NCBI GenBank assembly: GCA_913063375.1
Contig: CAJXXR010000005.1
Span: 62,001 to 126,000, forward strand
DNA from: an uncultured Flavobacteriales bacterium
Lineage (GTDB): Bacteria > Bacteroidota > Bacteroidia > Flavobacteriales > CAJXXR01
Direction of reading: 5' to 3'
Length of the DNA stretch: 64,000 nucleotides
Program-made: the position numbers and the translations under genes
Part shown: positions 34,580 to 43,133 of the stretch, piece after piece
Layout: each line of letters begins with the position of its first letter
How positions within the stretch are numbered: the stretch's first letter is position 1
Notes under the pieces: model-generated
Database searches by the model: none
Seen by the model: only the letters and a program-made list of their open reading frames with translations
What the model was told of the DNA's origin: nothing

Positions 34580-35083
34580 TTAATACCCCATAGATTGGAG
34601 TATAGCATCACTTTTATCGTATTTAGCATCAGAGAATACCATTACCAAATCACCGGATTTATCAAAAATAACCGCATAATTATGGATCTCTGCATACTCT
34701 GTAATATTGGCTTGAATTTGTTCTTGCAATGGACGTATGAGGGCTTCTTGTTTATTAAACAATTCTCCCTTAGGACCGAAATAGTGCTTTTTAAGTTGCT
34801 TAAGTGACTTTTCCTTTTGGATTATCTCCTCTTCTCTAGCCTCTTTCATTTTGGCAGATAAAATCACTTTCTCCGCCTGGTAACTTTTAAACAAATCATC
34901 CAACGTTAACCTTTCGTTTTCTATTTCCTTTTGCCATTGAACAGACAGCTCATTTATCTGGTCCATTGCTACTCCATATTCTGGAATCTCTTCCAAGATA
35001 TATTTTGTATCAACATAACAAAACTTCTGAGCCTGCGCAGCCAAACCAACTAATAATAAAAATACAAATGCTAACTTTTTCAT
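34580..35083 (-). CDS. Skp/OmpH-family periplasmic chaperone, first copy
   Basis: A 167-residue Skp-like chaperone. Signal peptide MKKLAFVFLLLVGLAAQAQ from ATG 35083 (the frame opens to a TTG at 35110, which is not needed). Coiled-coil arms about residues 45-120 (QWQKEIENERLTLDDLF, KMKEAREEEIIQKEKSLKQL), then IRPLQEQIQANITEYAEIHN and YAVIFDKSGDLVMVFSD. It begins 27 bases after the bamA stop, so BamA and its chaperone are made together. It differs clearly from the next copy, so the pair is an old duplication. Confidence 0.9.
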   Translation of the reverse strand: MKKLAFVFLLLVGLAAQAQKFCYVDTKYILEEIPEYGVAMDQINELSVQWQKEIENERLTLDDLFKSYQAEKVILSAKMKEAREEEIIQKEKSLKQLKKHYFGPKGELFNKQEALIRPLQEQIQANITEYAEIHNYAVIFDKSGDLVMVFSDAKYDKSDAILQSMGY

Positions 35084-35110
35084 AGTCCTAATTTTTAAAT
35101 AGAATTCCAA

Positions 35111-37570
35111 TTAGAATTGTTGCCCAATAATGAAATGCGTTTGCCAACCACTCTTGGTATTGGACTCAGGAACATTATCGAATCCGTGTCCGAAATCGAC
35201 TCCTAAAATCCCTAGCATTGGCATTATAATTCTAAATCCTAATCCCATTGATCTCTTTAATTCAAAGGCATTGAAATTTTCAAAACCTTCCCATGTATTA
35301 CCTGCTTCTGCAAAAGCCAGACCATAAATAGTTGAAGAAGGATTCAAAGTCAATGGATAACGTGCTTCCACGGTATATTTCACATAAGAAGAACCACCTT
35401 TATCTGGACTCAATGATTGGTTAGGATAACCTCTCAATGCAATAATCTCTCTACCATCTAATGAGAACCCTGAAAGGCCATCACCACCTAGGTGGAAACG
35501 TTCAAACTCAGGAAGACCTACATCCTTATCATAGTAATTCAAGAATCCGAACTCACTATGCGTACGCAGAACGAAATCAGAGAATAAGTTGGTATACCAG
35601 TCTGAAGAGAATTTCATCTTATAGTATTCCAAGAACTCGTATCTATCTTCAGGGCTTAATTGGTCATTGTACTCCTTACCATCAAACAAAGAATAAGGTG
35701 GTGTAAACTCACCTGAAACTTTAAATGTAGCTCCTCTTTTTGGGTAGAATTGGTTGAAAACTGAATTTCTAACTAATTCAATTCTATAATTAATATTGTT
35801 TGAATGACCATCTCTAAAGTTAGACAATAGGCTATAGTTAGACAGATCGTATCTCTGTATACTTACATTTTGAACCAACGTAAAGTAATCATCTGGCACT
35901 TTTAACCTCTTCGCTAAAGAAACGTGAAGCCCAGTACTCTTTAAAGTCCCTGAAGAATTAAATACAGAATGTGATAGCGTCACAGATAAAGCATTCGCTT
36001 TTTTACCTCCTAGCCATGGTTCTGTAAAAGACATATTATAGGATTGGTAATAATCCCCATTTGAAGTAGCCTGTACAGACAACCTTTGACCATCTCCTGA
36101 TGGGATTGGATCCCATTTTTCCTTATTCCAAATATTCCCTAAAGAGAAATTATTCAAAGACAACCCTAAGGTCCCTACAAATGAATTTGCTCCCCATCCA
36201 CCTTGTAATTGAATCTGATCAGTAGATTGCTCTTCCAATGTATATTCAATATCTACCATTCCTGTAGCAGGATCTGGCTTTGGATTAACACCTAATTTCT
36301 GTGGATTGAAATAACCAAGTCGCATTAGCTCCTCTTGAGACCTCATTACATCCGACTTTCTAAATAAGCTACCAGGTGTTGTTCTTAATTCTCTATAGAT
36401 AACGTGATCCTTCGTTTTAGTGTTCCCTGCTACCGTAACATTTCTAATGATTGCAGGATTACCTTCATGAATTCTAATTTCGAAATCAATAGAATCATTT
36501 TCAACTAAAACCTCAACTGGATTAATATTGAAGAACAGATACCCTTCGTCCATATATAATGACTTGACATCATCACCTGCAAAACTTTGTTGAAGTCTTT
36601 CTTGTAATAATTTGGCATCAAAAATATCACCTGATTTAATCCCCAATATTCCAGACAGCTTCTCAGAGCTATACTTTGAATTACCGATCCAATTGATATC
36701 TCTAAAGAAATATTGTCTTCCTTCCTCTATTACCAGATCAATATTGATAGTGCTATTGCTGTGATTATAAAGTGTGTCTGAAATAATTCTTGCATCCCTA
36801 AAACCTTTCTCATTGTACAGCAGAATAAGAGCCGTTTTATCATCCTTATAATTTGATTCTAAATACCTTGAAGCTTTGAATATTCTAAAGAAATTCTTCT
36901 CTTTAGTTTCTTTCATCACTTTCAGTAATCTCTTCTCACTAAAATGATTTATCCCTTTAAACGTAATGTTGTTGATTTTTACACGATCGTTCTTCTCAAT
37001 ATAAATATCTGCTACTTGCCCATTTCTTAAAGAAGTATCTGGACGCAATTTAATATCAACATCCGTGTTTAAGAATCCTTTATCAATGAAGTAACGCTTA
37101 ACAACTATCTTAGAGTTGTAAACAAGATCTTGGGTAATGATTTTACCACGGTAAAGATTCAATTCATCTTTAATCTTTTCTACTTCATGCTTAGCCAGTC
37201 CTTTGAATGAAAACATAGATAGCCTCGGTAATTCATCAAGATAAATTTCCAAAAACACTTTCTTTCCTTCAATTTTTACAATGTTCAGCTTTACATCTGA
37301 AAACAAGCCTTGATCCCAAAATTTGTGTACCAATTTTTGAGTCTCATCTCCAGGTATATTTAAAGTATCCCCAACTGATACTCCAGAAATAACCAAAATA
37401 GCCTCTACATCGAGTTTATTATTACCTGCTACAGAAATCCCACCAACAACATATTCCTTGGGGTTACTATAACTAATATCTGCACTGGAGGTATTTCCTA
37501 ATTGAATTTGAGCATTTGCTTGTAATACAAATAATCCGAACCCAAGTATCGTCAATATTTTCTTAAACAT
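35111..37570 (-). CDS. bamA: outer-membrane assembly protein BamA
   Basis: An 819-residue Omp85 protein, core of the machine that inserts beta-barrels in the outer membrane. Signal peptide MFKKILTILGFGLFVLQANAQ; five POTRA domains (about residues 30-430; for example VKINNITFKGINHFSEKRLL, INWIGNSKYSSEKLSGILGI, NVTVAGNTKTKDHVIYRELR); then a C-terminal barrel with the Omp85 lid motif region FHLGGDGLSGF and terminal strand ending IIGQQF with aromatic last residue. ATG at 37570 is preferred over longer starts inside uppS; it still overlaps the uppS stop by eight bases. Upstream uppS and downstream ompH form a conserved cluster. Confidence 0.95.
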   Translation of the reverse strand: MFKKILTILGFGLFVLQANAQIQLGNTSSADISYSNPKEYVVGGISVAGNNKLDVEAILVISGVSVGDTLNIPGDETQKLVHKFWDQGLFSDVKLNIVKIEGKKVFLEIYLDELPRLSMFSFKGLAKHEVEKIKDELNLYRGKIITQDLVYNSKIVVKRYFIDKGFLNTDVDIKLRPDTSLRNGQVADIYIEKNDRVKINNITFKGINHFSEKRLLKVMKETKEKNFFRIFKASRYLESNYKDDKTALILLYNEKGFRDARIISDTLYNHSNSTINIDLVIEEGRQYFFRDINWIGNSKYSSEKLSGILGIKSGDIFDAKLLQERLQQSFAGDDVKSLYMDEGYLFFNINPVEVLVENDSIDFEIRIHEGNPAIIRNVTVAGNTKTKDHVIYRELRTTPGSLFRKSDVMRSQEELMRLGYFNPQKLGVNPKPDPATGMVDIEYTLEEQSTDQIQLQGGWGANSFVGTLGLSLNNFSLGNIWNKEKWDPIPSGDGQRLSVQATSNGDYYQSYNMSFTEPWLGGKKANALSVTLSHSVFNSSGTLKSTGLHVSLAKRLKVPDDYFTLVQNVSIQRYDLSNYSLLSNFRDGHSNNINYRIELVRNSVFNQFYPKRGATFKVSGEFTPPYSLFDGKEYNDQLSPEDRYEFLEYYKMKFSSDWYTNLFSDFVLRTHSEFGFLNYYDKDVGLPEFERFHLGGDGLSGFSLDGREIIALRGYPNQSLSPDKGGSSYVKYTVEARYPLTLNPSSTIYGLAFAEAGNTWEGFENFNAFELKRSMGLGFRIIMPMLGILGVDFGHGFDNVPESNTKSGWQTHFIIGQQF

Positions 37571-38318
37571 CCGAACTTTTTTTAAGCTGCTCACTAGTTT
37601 TTCCAAATCTTCTCTCTCTATTTTGATAATCATAAATGGCTTGATAGAAATCATCCATTCTAAAGTCTGGCCAATACTTATCTAGGAATAATAATTCCGC
37701 ATAAGACAATTGCCACATCAAAAAGTTACTTATTCGTTTTTCACCACTTGTCCGAATCATCAGTTCTGGATCTGGATAATCTGCAGTTTGTAAATAAGAC
37801 CTAAAAGTCTCTTCATTCACATCTTTTGCTGATATTTTCCCTTCTTGAACGTCCAAAGCAAAGCTTTTCAAAGCTTCTGCAGTCTCCCATTTAGAACTAT
37901 AACTAAGTGCCAAAATAAGTGTTAAACGAGTATTATCTTTTGTTTTCTCTTTTACTTCTTTTAACCTTTGAGCTGCTGAACCAGGAAGTATTTCAATATC
38001 TCCAATAGTTTCTAAGCGAACCCCATTTTTCATCAAGGTTGGCAATTCTTTCTCCAGAGACTTAACCAACAAATCCATCAAAGCTTTGATTTCAAATTTT
38101 GGCCTATTCCAGTTTTCCGTTGAGAAAGCATATAAGGTAAGATAAGGTACACCGATGGTTGTAGCTGCTTCTACAACTTCTTGAACTGCTTTTACACCAT
38201 TCTTGTGCCCAAACACTCTAAGTTTACCTTTTTCTTTTGCCCACCGACCATTACCGTCCATAATAACGGCAACATGCTTAGGAATATTATTCTTATCTAT
38301 ACTATTCTTATAATCCAT
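37563..38318 (-). CDS. uppS: undecaprenyl diphosphate synthase
   Basis: A 251-residue cis-prenyltransferase making the C55 lipid carrier for peptidoglycan and polysaccharide export. Motifs: VAVIMDGNGRWAKEKGKLR (diphosphate-binding Asp-Gly-Asn-Gly-Arg-Trp), GVPYLTLYAFSTENW, and the C-terminal DPELMIRTSGEKRISNFLMW plus YAELLFLDKYWPDF. Full length. Overlaps bamA by eight bases and follows the DUF6089 gene by two bases, so it is in the middle of a tightly packed operon. Confidence 0.96.
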   Translation of the reverse strand: MDYKNSIDKNNIPKHVAVIMDGNGRWAKEKGKLRVFGHKNGVKAVQEVVEAATTIGVPYLTLYAFSTENWNRPKFEIKALMDLLVKSLEKELPTLMKNGVRLETIGDIEILPGSAAQRLKEVKEKTKDNTRLTLILALSYSSKWETAEALKSFALDVQEGKISAKDVNEETFRSYLQTADYPDPELMIRTSGEKRISNFLMWQLSYAELLFLDKYWPDFRMDDFYQAIYDYQNRERRFGKTSEQLKKSSDV

Positions 38319-38320
38319 TC

Positions 38321-39148
38321 TTACCTAAGTGGTTTTGGGCATTTATTAATCTTTTCCTTGATTTTGTAGGTAAAAGTTAAGGCCCCAACGAAATAAAAAT
38401 CATTATTCGTTGAATTGGCTCTTTGCCCTCCAATAACTGCAGCTCCTCCAGGATCTTTGAAGAAATCTGACTGTATATTTCCTGATGTCTTTGGTACATA
38501 AATAGTACTAGCATCATCCAAATAATCTGTAAAGGTATATCTCCATCCACCTTCAAAACCTAATAAATATTTCTCTCCTAAGTTAAATTTATAGCCCATT
38601 CCAAAAGGCATAGCCCATTCATTCAATGAATAATCTACTCCTTCAGTCATCATTGGCTGCAACTCATACCAAGTACCAGCATGCTCTGCTTCTGGTTTAA
38701 ATTTAAAATAACTTATACCTAAGAATATATAGGGTGTTTTATGGAATAGCTTATTATTTCTTCTAGGTCTGAAAAAATTAAATTCACCTATTAAACTAAA
38801 TTCGGAAATACTTGACTTAAAAGATAGGTTTCTACTTTGTTGGTGTGGATTATCTGATTTTGAATCATCTCCTGTAACCTCGGTATTTGTATACGAAAAT
38901 CTTAAACCAAAATATGGATTGGGATTGAATCTATACAATACCCCAACTGCAGGTCTAACATAGGACAAACTGTTTAAGTCGCTATTATCCCCTACATCAC
39001 CTAAAAACGTAGCTGCACCAACTAAAATACCCATCTCATGTTTTTGAGCCTGAGCATTGAAGCTACCTACTAAACATACAGCGGCTATAAACCCTCCGAG
39101 TAGACGATTCATTAGTAGTGCCTTATAATTTGATTGCTGGTTTTCCAT
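38321..39148 (-). CDS. DUF6089 family outer-membrane beta-barrel protein
   Basis: A 275-residue predicted small beta-barrel, usual between nadK and uppS in Flavobacteriia. After the signal sequence (MNRLLGGFIAAVCLVGSFNAQAQ) come HEMGILVGAATFLGDVGD, RPAVGVLYRFNPNPYFGLRF and alternating amphipathic strands to the C-terminus (YFVGALTFTYKIKE). The first ATG (39148) gives a 12-residue lead before the signal; the ATG at 39112 gives a cleaner signal peptide and may be the true start. Function not known; position in a bamA-ompH operon suggests envelope assembly or structure. Confidence 0.85.
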   Translation of the reverse strand: MENQQSNYKALLMNRLLGGFIAAVCLVGSFNAQAQKHEMGILVGAATFLGDVGDNSDLNSLSYVRPAVGVLYRFNPNPYFGLRFSYTNTEVTGDDSKSDNPHQQSRNLSFKSSISEFSLIGEFNFFRPRRNNKLFHKTPYIFLGISYFKFKPEAEHAGTWYELQPMMTEGVDYSLNEWAMPFGMGYKFNLGEKYLLGFEGGWRYTFTDYLDDASTIYVPKTSGNIQSDFFKDPGGAAVIGGQRANSTNNDFYFVGALTFTYKIKEKINKCPKPLR

Positions 39149-39245
39149 GCATCTTATCGTTCCTATGGTTTATCTTTTACCTATATGAGTAACGTCCAAA
39201 ATCCAAAACTGGCACAAATATAGGCATTCGTTACGTAAAATTTAG

Positions 39246-40124
39246 TTAATTTCTACGATCTAATCCCCAAAGTAGTTTGTTACGAAGAGTAGAAGCAAAA
39301 TCATGGTTGTCAGGGATCAACATATTAATTGTAAAATCCGCTTTTTTTATGATTAGTTCTGAACCTGTGTCCAAGGTGTAAATTCTTGAATCCATTCCCA
39401 CTAAAAAGTTATCTGTTCTTCCATCCACCTTGATTCGGATTTCATTGTGATCACCAATTACAAGCGGTCGAACATTTAAATTATGGGGGGCAATTGGAGT
39501 AATCACAAAATTTTGTGAGCCGGGCATTACAATTGGCCCTCCACAACTAAGTGAATATCCTGTAGAACCAGTAGGAGTAGCAACAATAAGCCCATCCGCC
39601 CAGTAGGTATTCAAATAGCTACCATCCACCATAGTCATTACACTGATCATAGAAGTGGTATCCTTTCTATTGATCGTCACTTCATTGATAGCGAAATTTT
39701 GATCTTTGAAAATTTTGGATTGGTTGGTAATAGAAATAAGAGTTCTTTCTTCAAGTCGGTATTTACCATTCACCAATTGATATAAGGTCTTTTGAATTTG
39801 AGTTTTAGAAATCGTAGCCATGAAACCTAACCTCCCTGTATTAATACCTAAAATGGGAATTCCAGAATCTTTTACATAGGTCACTGCATTCAGTATCGTA
39901 CCATCTCCTCCAATACAAAAAACATAGTCAAAATTACCTACCAATTCCTCATGATGAGAATAGGTAGTAAAAGGTAAACCAATGTTAATATTTTTGAGCA
40001 GGAAATGACTATAAGACTCCAAAATGGAAACCTTAGCACCCAGCTTTCTTAATTCGTCAAAAAGTAATTGGATATAATCTCTAGCATCTTCTTCAAAACT
40101 CCTTCCAAATATCGCTATATTCAT
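39246..40124 (-). CDS. nadK: NAD kinase
   Basis: A 292-residue NAD kinase, making NADP from NAD. Signature FCIGGDGTILNAV with the catalytic GGDGT, NTGRLGFMA, the DGLIVATPTGSTGYSLSCGGP block and ITPIAPHNLNVRPLV. ATG 40124 (MNIAIFGRSF) is preferred to a TTG seven codons upstream because homologues begin with this strand. Third from the start of the envelope run (CBS, nadK, DUF6089, uppS, bamA). Confidence 0.95.
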   Translation of the reverse strand: MNIAIFGRSFEEDARDYIQLLFDELRKLGAKVSILESYSHFLLKNINIGLPFTTYSHHEELVGNFDYVFCIGGDGTILNAVTYVKDSGIPILGINTGRLGFMATISKTQIQKTLYQLVNGKYRLEERTLISITNQSKIFKDQNFAINEVTINRKDTTSMISVMTMVDGSYLNTYWADGLIVATPTGSTGYSLSCGGPIVMPGSQNFVITPIAPHNLNVRPLVIGDHNEIRIKVDGRTDNFLVGMDSRIYTLDTGSELIIKKADFTINMLIPDNHDFASTLRNKLLWGLDRRN

Positions 40125-40192
40125 TGCTAAATCATTTATGATCAAATAAATGCACTATTTCATACAAGTAAATTCAATCGCTCTAATCAAAT

Positions 40193-40858
40193 TTACCAGC
40201 TAATATAACGAATAAATGAATCTAGCCTACTTTTCATGTCCTCTTCGTAAATACTTTCTTGATAGGTATAGGTTACTTTATACCCGTATCTGGTTAAATT
40301 TTGGATAACAGCAGACAATTCAACCTTATTAAACTTTAGATATACAAATAGCATCTCAGAATCTGGTAGACTCTGTACATGAGACTGGACAATCTTAGCG
40401 TCATTGGTCTCTACAATTCTTGCAATTTCGGCCAACGAATAGTCGCTTTTATTCATTTCTAAGGTCAGCACCCCTCCTGGAGCAACTAGTGGGGTATTTT
40501 CAACAAAAGACCATAACAACTCTTCAGTAAGTATATATCCTTTGTAATTATCATCTTCATCAACAATAGGGATAATACTTAATTTAAATTTTTCCGCGGT
40601 ATGTAGAACATCGTAAATATGGGACTTCATTGTCAATATGGGACGAATGAATGGTACATTATTCTCCTTTATCGATTTCTGAGCATCGTATAAATCGAAG
40701 ATTTGTTTTTCGGATACCAACCCAAGATATTTCCCATTTTCTACAACAGGGAGATGGTAGACACGATGTTCATCAAACCTACCTAGCGCCTTAAAACCAG
40801 TATCCGAAGGTGATAACGGCTTAATATCGTCCATGATATATTTAGTATCTAGTTCCAT
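40193..40858 (-). CDS. CBS-domain pair protein
   Basis: A 221-residue cytoplasmic protein. Two CBS motifs occupy residues 1-125 (YHLPVVENGKYLGLVSEKQI; LSIIPIVDEDDNYKGYILTEEL), normally binding adenine nucleotides. The remaining part (TLEMNKSDYSLAEIARIVET, EMLFVYLKFNKVELSAVIQN) looks like an ACT-type regulatory domain. The combination is commonly found just upstream of nadK in Bacteroidota, so sensing of energy or NAD(P) state is a fair but unproven guess. Probable first gene of the envelope cluster; no clear promoter element seen before it. Confidence 0.85.
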   Translation of the reverse strand: MELDTKYIMDDIKPLSPSDTGFKALGRFDEHRVYHLPVVENGKYLGLVSEKQIFDLYDAQKSIKENNVPFIRPILTMKSHIYDVLHTAEKFKLSIIPIVDEDDNYKGYILTEELLWSFVENTPLVAPGGVLTLEMNKSDYSLAEIARIVETNDAKIVQSHVQSLPDSEMLFVYLKFNKVELSAVIQNLTRYGYKVTYTYQESIYEEDMKSRLDSFIRYISW

Positions 40859-41013
40859 GACTTTCTTCTTTTTTCTAGGACCCTCCTGCCAATTTATACT
40901 TTAATTATTTCCTATTACTTGCTTTCAAGTAATTCCCCCACAATATAACCTATTGAAAAAAGCGTACCAAAAAAATTTAAATGGGAATACAAATGCCTAC
41001 AACTAGTATTTTT

Positions 41014-41021
41014 TACCTTTG
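41014..41021 (+). promoter_or_regulatory. -7 promoter element for pdxJ
   Basis: TACCTTTG matches TAnnTTTG, 20 bases before the pdxJ ATG. No TTG at the -33 spacing. Confidence 0.5.
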
Positions 41022-41041
41022 CCAAAGACAAATTCAAGGCA

Positions 41042-41761
41042 ATGACTAAACTTAGTGTAAACATCAATAAAGTGGCAACTCTACGGAACGCCAGAGGAAC
41101 CAATACTCCTGACTTATTAAAAGTCGCAAAAGACTGTGAAGAATTTGGGGCTCAAGGAATAACTGTTCATCCAAGACCAGATGAGAGACATATAAAATAT
41201 GCTGATGTATATGCATTGAGTCAACATGTCAGTACTGAGTTTAATATTGAAGGATATCCAAATCCAAAATTCATGGACCTTGTACTTGATGTAAAACCAG
41301 AACAGGTAACGCTAGTCCCGGATAGTCCAGAAGTATTAACTTCTAATGCAGGTTGGGATGCCAAAGCAAATTTCGACCAACTAAAAGACGTCGTATCTAC
41401 TTTCAATAAGGCTGGAATTCGTACTTCCCTATTCATGGATTGTAATGAGGAACAAATAGAATGGGCTGCAAAAACTGGAGCGAATCGTATTGAATTATAT
41501 ACGGAGGCTTACGCGTCGAATTTTTCTCTGGGAAATGAAGCGGCCATAGCGCCTTATACTAAAGCAGCATTCGTTGCTCAGAAATATGATCTAGGCTTAA
41601 ATGCAGGACATGATCTAAGCCTTGATAATCTCGCCTACCTTCAGCAAAATTTAGTAGGATTACAAGAAGTTTCAATAGGACATGCACTTATTTGTGATGC
41701 TTTATACTTTGGCCTTCAGAATACTATACAAATGTACCTCAACTGCCTAAAAACAAATTAA
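41042..41761 (+). CDS. pdxJ: pyridoxine 5'-phosphate synthase
   Basis: A 239-residue TIM-barrel enzyme condensing 1-deoxyxylulose 5-phosphate and 3-amino-2-oxopropyl phosphate in vitamin B6 synthesis. Clear signatures: [16 protein letters not shown] at the N-terminus, [38 protein letters not shown] and the final phosphate-binding loop [12 protein letters not shown] ... [11 protein letters not shown]. Full length. Its stop overlaps the next ATG by one base (TAATG). Confidence 0.96.
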   Translation: MTKLSVNINKVATLRNARGTNTPDLLKVAKDCEEFGAQGITVHPRPDERHIKYADVYALSQHVSTEFNIEGYPNPKFMDLVLDVKPEQVTLVPDSPEVLTSNAGWDAKANFDQLKDVVSTFNKAGIRTSLFMDCNEEQIEWAAKTGANRIELYTEAYASNFSLGNEAAIAPYTKAAFVAQKYDLGLNAGHDLSLDNLAYLQQNLVGLQEVSIGHALICDALYFGLQNTIQMYLNCLKTN

Positions 41762-42528
41762 TGCTTTTAAACGCCAAAATTTTCGGAGAAGCTAAAGAAA
41801 AGCTCGTTATTCTGCATGGCCTATTTGGAATGTTAGACAACTGGCAAAGTTTAGCAAGGCAATTTTCTGAACACTATCAGGTACACATCTTAGACCAAAG
41901 AAATCATGGGCATTCCTTCCATGATGATGCACATAGTTACGAATTGATGGCTAAAGACCTCAAGGCATACTTAGATCATCATGGGATCGACAAGATTCAT
42001 TTAATGGGACATTCTATGGGGGGTAAAACAGCCATGTTGTTTGCTTGCCTATATCCTCAAATGGTGGAAAAGCTCATCATAATAGATATTTCGCCAAAGT
42101 ATTACGCTCCCCATCACCAAGCCATTATTAGTGGTTTAATGGATGTTCATACTAGTAACGTTTCCTCTAGAAAAGAAGCCGATGCCATCTTACAAAATCA
42201 CTTTTCGAATACTGGAATTCGTCAATTCCTTCTCAAGAATCTATTCTGGGAAACGAAAGAAAATTTGACCTTTAGATTTAACTTGGAAGGATTAGCTCTA
42301 AATATCGAAAACGTAGGTGTTCCTTTACCAGGGGGGTACACTTTCAAAAATCCAACGCTGTTTATTGATGGCGGAAATTCCGATTATATAACGGATGAAG
42401 ATGAGGATTTAATAGCTGATCATTTTCCCGATTATGAAATTATGGAAGTAGCTGACGCGGGGCACTGGGTACATGCAGAAAAACCTAAAGAACTATTGAA
42501 TATAGTTTTACAATTCTTGATTTTTTAG
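41761..42528 (+). CDS. alpha/beta hydrolase, YbfF-like esterase
   Basis: A 255-residue alpha/beta-hydrolase. Oxyanion region LHGLFGMLDNW, then DQRNHGHSFHD, nucleophile elbow MGHSMGGKTA (catalytic Ser), later Asp in LFIDGGNSDYI and His in DAGHWVHAEKP. The pattern matches E. coli YbfF and eukaryotic ABHD11 esterases; the natural substrate is unknown, short acyl-CoA or acyl esters being usual for YbfF. Translationally coupled to pdxJ, a common pairing in Bacteroidota with no known functional link. Confidence 0.9.
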   Translation: MLLNAKIFGEAKEKLVILHGLFGMLDNWQSLARQFSEHYQVHILDQRNHGHSFHDDAHSYELMAKDLKAYLDHHGIDKIHLMGHSMGGKTAMLFACLYPQMVEKLIIIDISPKYYAPHHQAIISGLMDVHTSNVSSRKEADAILQNHFSNTGIRQFLLKNLFWETKENLTFRFNLEGLALNIENVGVPLPGGYTFKNPTLFIDGGNSDYITDEDEDLIADHFPDYEIMEVADAGHWVHAEKPKELLNIVLQFLIF

Positions 42529-42546
42529 AATATACCTATATTGATC

Positions 42547-42554
42547 TAAATTTG
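42547..42554 (+). promoter_or_regulatory. -7 promoter element directly before hemJ
   Basis: TAAATTTG matches TAnnTTTG and ends six bases before the hemJ ATG, so the transcript would be nearly leaderless. No TTG at the -33 spacing. Same geometry as murI. Confidence 0.38.
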
Positions 42555-42559
42555 ATTTT

Positions 42560-43093
42560 ATGCCACAATTATACGTAAAAGCATTGCACATTATTTTCGT
42601 TGTAACCTGGTTTGCTGGCCTTTTTTATATAGTCCGCCTCTTTATTTATCATAGAGAAGCAATGGATAAGCAAGAGCCAGAAAAAACCATCCTTAGTGAT
42701 CAATTAAAAATAATGTCAAAAAGACTCTGGTATATTATCACTTGGCCTTCTATGGTTCTTACCTTAATTTTTGGCCCCTGGTTGATTTTATTAACTCCAG
42801 GATTTTTAAGTCAAGGCTGGATGCATTTGAAACTAGGGTTTATTGCACTATTGGTTGTCTACCACTTAGCTTGCCACAGAATATTCAAAAAATTACAGAA
42901 TGATATTCCAGTAATGAACAGCTTCAAATTGAGAATGTTCAATGAGGCTTCAACCATTATTTTATTTGCAGTAGTTTTCCTTGTAGTGCTAAAAAATAGC
43001 CTAGGTTGGATTTATGGAACTTTAGGCATTCTAGCAATCTCTATTCTTTTGATGATTGCAATAAAATTATACAAACGATTAAGATCGAAATAA
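42560..43093 (+). CDS. hemJ: HemJ/CopD-like membrane protein, probable protoporphyrinogen IX oxidase
   Basis: A 177-residue inner-membrane protein with about four or five hydrophobic helices. KALHIIFVVTWFAGLFYIVR at the N-terminus includes the conserved His of HemJ; MSKRLWYIITWPSMVLTLIFG and GWMHLKLGFI with conserved His and Lys follow. HemJ oxidises protoporphyrinogen IX to protoporphyrin IX, the penultimate step of heme synthesis, where HemG and HemY are absent. The HemJ assignment rests on these conserved residues; the general name CopD family would also be used. hemB and hemL are 5 kb away on the same strand. Confidence 0.86.
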   Translation: MPQLYVKALHIIFVVTWFAGLFYIVRLFIYHREAMDKQEPEKTILSDQLKIMSKRLWYIITWPSMVLTLIFGPWLILLTPGFLSQGWMHLKLGFIALLVVYHLACHRIFKKLQNDIPVMNSFKLRMFNEASTIILFAVVFLVVLKNSLGWIYGTLGILAISILLMIAIKLYKRLRSK

Positions 43094-43128
43094 AAAAAGC
43101 CTTCAGATTGATTCTGAAGGCTTTTTTT
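43092..43128. terminator. bidirectional terminator between hemJ and M1 peptidase gene
   Basis: 16-bp stem AAAAAAAGCCTTCAGA / TCTGAAGGCTTTTTTT with a five-base loop between convergent genes; symmetric A/T flanks let it work in both directions. Confidence 0.88.
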
Positions 43129-43133
43129 ATGTG

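Noticed and set aside
37571-37654. 28-residue N-terminal extension of BamA inside uppS
   Set aside because: It would place a charged lead before the signal peptide; the ATG at 37570 starts a clean signal sequence.
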